Source: Verrucomicrobiales bacterium (lineage in GTDB: Bacteria > Verrucomicrobiota > Verrucomicrobiia > Verrucomicrobiales > DEV007). From it: a stretch of 5,257 nt of DNA. Of this stretch, positions 1 to 5,257 are shown piece after piece. The stretch covers positions 1 to 5,257 of the forward strand of contig JALRFZ010000168.1 in assembly GCA_023253615.1 (NCBI GenBank), given 5' to 3'. The notes under the pieces were generated by a model, which worked only from the letters and a program-made list of their open reading frames with translations, had not been told where the DNA came from and ran no database searches. The first letter of the stretch is position 1, and every line of letters begins with the position of its first letter. The position numbers and the translations under genes were made by a program.

Positions 1-964
1 GGTATTCGTCGAGGGTGGTCGCGCCGATGGTACGGAGTTCCCCGCGTGCGAGCTGGGGTTTCAGCATGTTCGAGGCATCGACCGCGCCTTCGCTCGCGCC
101 AGCGCCGACGATGGTGTGGAGTTCGTCGATGAAGAGAATGATCTCGCCATTGCTCGAAGTGACTTCCTTGAGGAAGGCCTTGAGCCGGTCCTCGAATTCG
201 CCGCGGTATTTCGCACCCGCGATCATCGAGCCGATGTCCATGGCGATGAGTCGTTTGTTTTTCAGCGAATCCGGCACGTCGCCGCTGACGATGCGTCGGG
301 CGAGGCCCTCGGCGATGGCGGTCTTGCCGACCCCCGGTTCACCGATGAGGACGGGATTGTTTTTCGTGCGCCGCGAGAGGATCTGCATGACCCGGCGGAT
401 CTCGTCATCGCGCCCGATGATGGGATCGATTTTCCCCTGTCGCGCGATCGCGGTGAGGTCGGTGCCATATTTCTCCAAGGTCTGATATTTGCCTTCGGGG
501 TCCTGGTCGGTGACCCGGTTGCTTCCGCGGATCGCGGCGATGGCTTGTGACAGCGAGGCTTCGGTGATCCCATTCTCTTTCAACAGGGTCTTGAGGTCGA
601 CCGAACCCTCTTCCGTCATTGCCAGGAGGACGTGCTCGACGCTGGTGAATTCGTCCTTCATGTCCGACTTCACCTTTTCGGCGGTGTTCATGACCGCGCG
701 GAGATCCTGGCTCAGGTAGACCTGCTGGCCGGCATTGCCCTGCACGGAAGGTTTTTTGTCGAGAAGTTGATTCACCGCTGTCTCAAGACGGCCCGTGTTC
801 ACCCCAATCTTCTCGAGCACGGGACGGGTCACACCGTCGGATTCACGGAGCAGCGCGGCGAACAGATGGGTGGCGCTCAATTCCGAGTGATTCCTCGAAT
901 TCGCGAGCGACTGGGCGGCTTGGAAAGCCTCTTGCAGCTTGTTGGTGAACTGGTTCGGATTCAT
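1..964 (-). CDS. clpB: ATP-dependent protein disaggregase ClpB, N-terminal 321 residues (runs off the left edge)
   Basis: ClpB is the cytoplasmic AAA+ hexamer (Hsp100) that threads aggregated proteins through its pore, working with DnaK/DnaJ/GrpE. Translating back from the ATG at 964-962 gives an uninterrupted frame to the window edge. Residues 1-145 are the double Clp N-domain, opening [17 protein letters not shown]1 follows: Walker A GEPGVGKT at 208-215, pore loop [11 protein letters not shown] at 250-260 with the substrate-gripping Tyr at 253, Walker B ending FIDE at 278-281, and IGATT near 313-317. These positions agree within about two residues with E. coli ClpB. The rest of NBD1, the coiled-coil middle domain and NBD2 lie outside the window; the family is usually about 860 residues. 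The middle domain, which separates ClpB from ClpA/ClpC, is not visible, but the N-domain, linker and motif spacing favour ClpB. There is no strong Shine-Dalgarno before the start. The gene is divergent from the isomerase-like gene. Confidence 0.96.
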   Translation of the reverse strand, partial: MNPNQFTNKLQEAFQAAQSLANSRNHSELSATHLFAALLRESDGVTRPVLEKIGVNTGRLETAVNQLLDKKPSVQGNAGQQVYLSQDLRAVMNTAEKVKSDMKDEFTSVEHVLLAMTEEGSVDLKTLLKENGITEASLSQAIAAIRGSNRVTDQDPEGKYQTLEKYGTDLTAIARQGKIDPIIGRDDEIRRVMQILSRRTKNNPVLIGEPGVGKTAIAEGLARRIVSGDVPDSLKNKRLIAMDIGSMIAGAKYRGEFEDRLKAFLKEVTSSNGEIILFIDELHTIVGAGASEGAVDASNMLKPQLARGELRTIGATTLDEY

Positions 965-979
965 GGCGGTTCGTCTTCG

Positions 980-1009
980 GGGATAGAATAGTCAGGTTTC
1001 GTCCGTCAA
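980..1009 (-). promoter_or_regulatory. Candidate clpB promoter (TTGACG, 18 nt, TATCCC)
   Basis: On the minus strand, TTGACG lies at 1009-1004 and TATCCC at 985-980, separated by 18 nt. The -35 is good, the -10 is poor and the spacer is long. I favour this pairing because the block TTGACGGA..AAACC....TTC..TATC also occurs at the better vapB promoter. If it is right, the transcript would start about 8-10 nt before the ATG. A sigma-32-type heat-shock promoter would be expected for clpB, and none was clearly seen. Confidence 0.25.
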
Positions 1010-1028
1010 CGCCAAGCCTTCCTTGGCG
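1010..1028. repeat. Perfect 7-bp inverted repeat upstream of clpB
   Basis: CGCCAAG (1010-1016) and CTTGGCG (1022-1028) are exact reverse complements around a 5-nt spacer, CCTTC. The repeat abuts the TTGACG box of the candidate clpB promoter. It is not CIRCE (TTAGCACTC-N9-GAGTGCTAA) and its arms do not match the HspR HAIR element (CTTGAGT/ACTCAAG). No T-tract follows on either strand, so a terminator is unlikely. A regulator-binding site is possible but unproven. Confidence 0.5.
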
Positions 1029-1059
1029 GAGACGATGCAAATGTTGGGATTTGAGGGCT

Positions 1060-1088
1060 TTGACATTCATTGCAGGTTTTTGTTCAAA
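1060..1088 (+). promoter_or_regulatory. Candidate promoter for the isomerase-like gene
   Basis: A perfect consensus -35, TTGACA, sits at 1060-1065. With a 17-nt spacer the -10 would be TTCAAA at 1083-1088, which matches TATAAT at only three positions. The predicted start, near 1095, would leave a leader of roughly 75 nt before the ATG at 1172. The -35 is strong but the -10 is weak, so this is a candidate only. Confidence 0.3.
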
Positions 1089-1171
1089 AAATCTCGAATC
1101 AGCTGCCGTGCCCGCGTTTCCCGGCACCTCGTGCCTTGTCAAAAGCGCCGCCCTGCGCGAATCTCGGCGCG

Positions 1172-1588
1172 ATGAATTGCACCGCCAGCGACACCGAAGA
1201 ACTGATCCGCCTTTACTACGAAGCCTTCAATGCGGGCGATCGTCCCGCGATGTTGCGCCTGCTCGCTCCGGAGGTCGTCCATGACATCAATCAAGGCGCC
1301 AGCGTGCCCGGCGTGGAGGCTTTCGAGAAATTCCTCGCCCACATGGACCGTTGCTACGCCGAGCAGGTCGAGGAACTCGTCGTGATGGTCGACGAAAGCG
1401 GCACCCGCGCCGCGGCCGAGTTCTACATCCGCGGCGAGTATCTCGTGACGGACGAAGGTCTGCCGGAAGCGGCCGGACAAAAATACCATCTCCGCGTGGG
1501 TGCTTTTTTCGACATCGCCGAAGGCCGCATCGCGCGCGTCACGAACTACTACAACTTGCAGGACTGGATCGCGCAGGTGGGTGGGTGA
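1172..1588 (+). CDS. SnoaL/NTF2-fold protein, steroid delta-isomerase-related (TIGR02096-like)
   Basis: This 138-residue cytoplasmic protein of the SnoaL/ketosteroid-isomerase superfamily forms a cone-shaped alpha+beta barrel with a ligand pocket. It resembles the uncharacterised steroid delta-isomerase-related group (TIGR02096). Visible features are helix 1 with the hallmark YYEAFNAGD at 15-23, VVHDINQG at 35-42, an AAAEFYIRGEY strand at 80-90, TDEGLP at 93-98, GAFFDI at 110-115 and the terminal block VTNYYNLQDWIAQV at 123-136. Asp38 lies where the classical isomerase has its general base, but equivalence is inferred and the substrate is unknown. I chose the ATG at 1172. An in-frame TTG at 1070 would add 34 residues of non-family-like sequence across the promoter region. 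There is no clear Shine-Dalgarno. No signal peptide or membrane segment is seen. The gene converges on vapC with 12 bp between stop codons, so it is probably monocistronic. Confidence 0.88.
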   Translation: MNCTASDTEELIRLYYEAFNAGDRPAMLRLLAPEVVHDINQGASVPGVEAFEKFLAHMDRCYAEQVEELVVMVDESGTRAAAEFYIRGEYLVTDEGLPEAAGQKYHLRVGAFFDIAEGRIARVTNYYNLQDWIAQVGG

Positions 1589-1604
1589 GGGCTGCGCGAG
1601 TCAG
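1564..1604. repeat. Stem-loop with G-tract loop across the convergent junction
   Basis: TCGCGCAG (1569-1576) pairs perfectly with CTGCGCGA (1592-1599). After one A/G mismatch the stem continues with CTGG (1564-1567) against TCAG (1601-1604), including one G-U pair. The 15-nt loop is G-rich: GG, GGG, GGG and GGG tracts at 1576-1591 are separated by T, T and TGA. The structure spans both stop codons, so it would appear in both transcripts, with the G tracts only in the plus-strand one. No U-tract follows, so a classical intrinsic terminator is not supported. It may act as a 3'-end stabiliser or transcription barrier. Confidence 0.45.
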
Positions 1605-2047
1605 GTGGCACCAATCACGTCGATCCCGCGCAAGCCAAAGAGCGGAGCTGCGGCGAGCAAGTGACGGTCGTTCGAATAGATTTCGTTGAATCCGTGCTCG
1701 GCGGCGCAGGCAAGGTGCAGGGCATCGGCGGCGCGGAGGAAGCAAGAGCCCGGATCGGAGAGGAAGATTCGCTCCACCCGCTGGTATGACCGTGGGCCGG
1801 GTTCCAGCCATTGCAGGGCTCCGGCCCGGGTTGCGTCTTCCATCTGCTGGAAAACCGCCCGCGCTCTCTCCGGATCCGCGAGTTTTTCCCGCATTTTCCG
1901 GTGACCGACGGCCGCGAACTCCGTGCGTCCATGTATCGAGCAAGCGACGACGCCGATCCGCGAGGCGAATTTGACGACCTCCGCGGATCCCACCTCTTTC
2001 CAGTGCAATTTCGCGAGATAGGAGGCGTCGAAATAGGCCCGCTTCAT
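1601..2047 (-). CDS. vapC: PIN-domain ribonuclease toxin, VapC family
   Basis: This 148-residue single-domain PIN protein is the expected toxin of a type II module. VapC toxins are Mg-dependent endoribonucleases that cut tRNA or rRNA and are silenced by their cognate antitoxin. The acidic active-site set is complete: Asp7 in YFDASYLAK, Glu43 in RTEF, Asp108 in RAADALHLA and Asp127 in SNDRHLL. Length is typical for the family. The start at 2047 is fixed by the PIN strand that begins a few residues later and by the ATGA overlap with the antitoxin stop, which implies translational coupling. The frame stays open far upstream, but that part is only the antitoxin read out of frame. No lesion is visible, so the toxin looks intact. 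Its RNA target cannot be read from the sequence. Confidence 0.92.
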   Translation of the reverse strand: MKRAYFDASYLAKLHWKEVGSAEVVKFASRIGVVACSIHGRTEFAAVGHRKMREKLADPERARAVFQQMEDATRAGALQWLEPGPRSYQRVERIFLSDPGSCFLRAADALHLACAAEHGFNEIYSNDRHLLAAAPLFGLRGIDVIGAT

Positions 2048-2307
2048 CGATCGTCGCGACCCTCCGAGATGATCCGGGTGGAATCCGGGCCGCCGTCGAT
2101 CCCGTCCGATTCCCAGTATTCCTTGAAGCCGGGAAGCAACTTCCGATTGGCCCAGTAGGATACCGTCTCTTCGGCGACCGCCGCCGTCGGGTTCAACTCC
2201 TTCTCCAACGAGGTCAGGACGATCTGTTTGAGCGTCTGCCCGGTTTCGACCGCCCGGATCTTGGCCTTCTTGTAGAGGGCTTCGGGGATGTCGATGGTGG
2301 TCTTCAT
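2044..2307 (-). CDS. vapB: Ribbon-helix-helix antitoxin, VapB-like
   Basis: This 87-residue protein has the layout of a VapB antitoxin. An N-terminal ribbon-helix-helix starts with the DNA-contacting strand MKTTIDIPE (1-9). Helix A covers about 9-21 and helix B about 25-37, with a G-Q-T turn between them. The C-terminal region from about 48 to 87 (YWANRKLLPGF, then GGPDSTRIISEGRD) should wrap the PIN toxin and occupy its active site. The DST-x-IISE tail is recurrent in antitoxins of VapC partners. The dimer would neutralise the toxin and repress its own promoter. The ATG at 2307 is the obvious start, since the RHH strand begins immediately. There is no Shine-Dalgarno and almost no room for a leader. 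It overlaps the toxin start by 4 nt (ATGA). It lies 68 bp beyond the DUF1501 stop on the same strand. Confidence 0.9.
   Translation of the reverse strand: MKTTIDIPEALYKKAKIRAVETGQTLKQIVLTSLEKELNPTAAVAEETVSYWANRKLLPGFKEYWESDGIDGGPDSTRIISEGRDDR
2061..2065 (-). promoter_or_regulatory. Possible vapC ribosome binding site with long spacing
   Basis: On the minus strand a GGAGG core lies inside the last codons of the antitoxin gene (within Ser-Glu-Gly). It is 13 nt from the vapC ATG, longer than the usual 5-9 nt. It is the only good Shine-Dalgarno core noted at a gene start here. The long spacing may weaken independent toxin translation and leave it dependent on termination at the overlapping ATGA. 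Confidence 0.4.
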
Positions 2308-2313
2308 GGAAAA

Positions 2314-2341
2314 ACGATACAGGAATGTGGTTTTCCGTCAA
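2314..2341 (-). promoter_or_regulatory. Predicted vapBC promoter giving a leaderless or near-leaderless mRNA
   Basis: On the minus strand, TTGACG (2341-2336) and TATCGT (2319-2314) are separated by 16 nt. They match the consensus -35 at five of six positions and the -10 at four of six. Only six bases, TTTTCC, lie between the -10 and the vapB ATG. Normal start-site spacing therefore puts +1 at or next to the A of the ATG. The absence of a Shine-Dalgarno agrees with this. Confidence 0.55.
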
Positions 2342-2357
2342 TCCGTCTTCCTGTCTC
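2334..2357 (-). promoter_or_regulatory. Candidate VapB operator: 8-bp tandem repeats over the -35
   Basis: Read on the minus strand, GAGACAGG, AAGACGGA and TTGACGGA follow each other with an exact 8-bp period. The last two share GACGGA, and the first is degenerate. The array covers the -35 and the bases just upstream. Ribbon-helix-helix repressors such as MetJ bind 8-bp tandem boxes cooperatively, so this is a reasonable autoregulation site. A wider 7-bp inverted repeat, ACAGGAA (2319-2325) with TTCCTGT (2348-2354), also brackets the promoter. Neither has been tested. Confidence 0.4.
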
Positions 2358-2375
2358 GACCAGCTCCGGGCCCGC

Positions 2376-3752
<1,377 letters not shown>

Positions 3753-3757
3753 CGCGG

Positions 3758-5257
3758 TCAGTCGAGGTAGAGCAGTTCGTTCGAGGTCAGGAGCACCTGC
3801 GCGTAGCTCGCCCAAGAGCCGCCGCCTTTCAGGTAGGCGAGGCCGAGTTGACGCTCGCGGTCGGTGGGCTCGCGCTGGAAGAGCCGTTGGTAGGCGTCGC
3901 GCAATTTTTCCTCGTCATTCGTGCCCGTGAGCTTTGATGCGAGAGCCTCGGAGCGGGCGAAGATGAAGGGGCTGTTGAGCGAGAAAAGCTGCTGCAAGGG
4001 TGTCGCGGTCTCCGTGCGGGTCGAGCTGTGGGCGATGGGATCCGGGAAGTCGTGGATGCGGAGCATTTCATCGAGCTCGCGGCGTTTCACGAGTCCATAG
4101 ACGGTGCGCCGGGTCGCCTTCGGATCCTCGAGGGCGAAGGGTTCGCCTCCGGGTTTTAGATCGAGTTCCCCCGTGGCCGAGAGCATGGCATCGCGCCAGG
4201 ATTCGATGTCGAGACGTCGCGGGCTCATGTGGGAGTAAAGACGATTCTGCGGATCGATCGCCTTCGCCTCGTCCGAGCCGAGCGAACTCTGCCGCCAGGT
4301 CGCGGATTCGAGGATTTCGCGATGCAGCCATTTCAAGGACCAGCCGTTTGCGACAAAACGCGCCGCGAGATCATCGAGCAGGGCGGGATGGGTCGGAGCC
4401 TCTCCCGCCGGACCGAATTCGCTCGGGGTCGGCACGAGGCCGCGACCGAAATGCTGCTGCCAGACCCGGTTGACGATGACGCGGGCGGAGAGCGGGGCGG
4501 CCTCCTCGACGAGAGCGCGGGCGAGTTCGAGACGCCCGCTGCCGTGATCGAGCGAGCGGGGTTTGCCATCGGGCCCGGGAAAGGCGGAGAGAAAACGGCG
4601 CGGCACGATTTTTCCGGGCTTGTTGGGATCGCCGCGTTCGTGCAGGGGCAGGTCCTGCGCCATGCCGGGGATGTAGTCGAGTTTGGTGCCGTGCTCGCCC
4701 TTGTCCTTCGGCTTCACGAAGAGCGCGGCCTCCATGACCGCGGGAGCGGTGGCGGTGTGATACTTCGGCGTCGCTTCGCGGATCGCGGCGATTTCCTTTT
4801 CGAAGGCGGCGAGCTGCTCCTTGAGATCGGCGGGCGCGGGCTTGGCTTTCTTCAGGGCATCGCGTTTGCCTTCGATCGCCTTCACCTTGGCGCGGGCTTC
4901 GCGGATCGGGGCGAAGGCCTTTTCATCGAGCACCGGTCGATCGATGAGCTGCACGCTCGCGAAGACTCCGGCGATCGCATAATAATCCTCGGCCGAGACC
5001 GGATCCGACTTGTGATCGTGACATCGCGCGCAGCCGAGGGTGAGACCGAGGAAGGTGCGGCCGAAGGCATCCATCCGCTCCTCCCATTCCTCGGCCACGG
5101 TCACGCTGATGATCTCGGGTGGCAGTTGCAGCTCTTTCCAGTAGCTGGGGCTGAGTCCGAGAAACCCGAGGGCGGCATTGTCGGCGGGATTCGATCCGGG
5201 GAGCAGATCGTTGGCGAGCTGTTGGATGACAAACTGATCGTAGGGCAGGTCGCGGTT
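3758..5257 (-). CDS. DUF1549/DUF1553 (PSD1) protein with CxxCH motif; N-terminus lies beyond the right edge
   Basis: The last 499 residues are visible. The frame is open to the window end, so the start, signal peptide and any N-terminal planctomycete cytochrome c domain are missing. Visible residues 1 to about 105 are the end of DUF1549: NRDLPYDQFV at 1-10, LGFLGLSPSYW at 30-40, and the haem-type CARCH at 76-80 followed by DHKSDP and the DYY block. Residues about 118-161 are rich in Ala, Lys and Glu and probably form a coiled-coil insert. DUF1553 follows: RVIVNRVWQQHFGRGLV at 259-275, THP near 290, GWSLKWLH at 305-312, SATWRQSS at 318-325, SPRRLD at 345-350 and the C-terminal signature YAQVLLTSNELLYLD. 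The CxxCH suggests covalent haem c and export, but redox activity is inferred. A GTG at 5104 is not the start, because family sequence continues upstream. It precedes DUF1501 by 5 nt and the two form an operon; the biochemical role of the pair is unknown. Confidence 0.93.
   Translation of the reverse strand, partial: NRDLPYDQFVIQQLANDLLPGSNPADNAALGFLGLSPSYWKELQLPPEIISVTVAEEWEERMDAFGRTFLGLTLGCARCHDHKSDPVSAEDYYAIAGVFASVQLIDRPVLDEKAFAPIREARAKVKAIEGKRDALKKAKPAPADLKEQLAAFEKEIAAIREATPKYHTATAPAVMEAALFVKPKDKGEHGTKLDYIPGMAQDLPLHERGDPNKPGKIVPRRFLSAFPGPDGKPRSLDHGSGRLELARALVEEAAPLSARVIVNRVWQQHFGRGLVPTPSEFGPAGEAPTHPALLDDLAARFVANGWSLKWLHREILESATWRQSSLGSDEAKAIDPQNRLYSHMSPRRLDIESWRDAMLSATGELDLKPGGEPFALEDPKATRRTVYGLVKRRELDEMLRIHDFPDPIAHSSTRTETATPLQQLFSLNSPFIFARSEALASKLTGTNDEEKLRDAYQRLFQREPTDRERQLGLAYLKGGGSWASYAQVLLTSNELLYLD

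Noticed and set aside
116..550. Plus-strand open frames (15-485 and 116-550) inside the ClpB region
   Set aside because: The minus strand encodes an unbroken ClpB N-terminus with Walker A, pore loop and Walker B, so these frames are antisense shadows.
1077..1090. Short inverted repeat TTTTTG-TT-CAAAAA in the divergent region
   Set aside because: Six low-complexity A/T-rich pairs with a 2-nt spacer are easily found by chance. It overlaps a weak -10, but nothing else supports an operator.
1070..1171. A TTG start at 1070 for the isomerase-like protein
   Set aside because: The added 34 residues do not resemble the family and run over the putative -10. The ATG at 1172 gives the normal family N-terminus.
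965..1171. A CIRCE element or clear sigma-32 promoter for clpB
   Set aside because: I looked for TTAGCACTC/GAGTGCTAA arms and a CTTGAA/CCCCAT pair and found no convincing match.
2367..2374. CGGGCCCG palindrome just past the DUF1501 stop as a terminator
   Set aside because: A contiguous 8-bp palindrome has no loop, and no T-tract follows on the minus strand.
3753..3815. An upstream extension of DUF1501 starting at 3815
   Set aside because: It would overlap the conserved C-terminus of the DUF1553 gene and place 21 extra residues before the Tat signal. The ATG at 3752 fits better.

Overview
The window is a GC-rich stretch of a bacterial chromosome, most likely from the Verrucomicrobiota (Planctomycetota is the alternative). 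The main reason is the adjacent DUF1549/DUF1553 (PSD1) and Tat-signal DUF1501 genes, a pair greatly expanded in those phyla. The ClpB N-terminus fits, and so does the general lack of strong Shine-Dalgarno sequences. This placement is inferred from protein families, not from a marker gene.

Layout from left to right. (1) Positions 1-964, minus strand: the first 321 residues of the disaggregase ClpB, which runs off the left edge. It is open at the edge and has no stop codon in the window. (2) Positions 965-1171: a divergent intergenic region with a perfect 7-bp inverted repeat and a candidate promoter on each strand. (3) Positions 1172-1588, plus strand: a small SnoaL/NTF2-fold, steroid delta-isomerase-related protein. 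(4) Positions 1564-1604: a long imperfect stem whose loop is a run of G tracts, sitting on the convergent junction. (5) Positions 1601-2307, minus strand: a complete VapBC-type toxin-antitoxin module. It comprises a ribbon-helix-helix antitoxin and a PIN-domain toxin joined by an ATGA overlap. Its promoter is placed so that the transcript should begin at or very near the antitoxin ATG, with 8-bp tandem repeats across the -35 that could be its operator. (6) Positions 2376-5257, minus strand: a DUF1501 protein with a twin-arginine signal, preceded 5 nt upstream by a DUF1549/DUF1553 protein with a CxxCH haem motif. The latter is cut by the right edge.

The DUF1553-DUF1501 pair is evidently one transcription unit making exported proteins of unknown biochemical role. 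The toxin-antitoxin genes follow on the same strand after 68 bp and have their own promoter. ClpB and the isomerase-like gene are divergent and have no evident functional link to the rest. No mobile element, CRISPR array, tRNA or rRNA is visible. The most interesting non-coding points are the apparent leaderless start of the antitoxin mRNA, the promoter-like block shared by vapB and clpB, and the G-rich-loop hairpin between the convergent genes.
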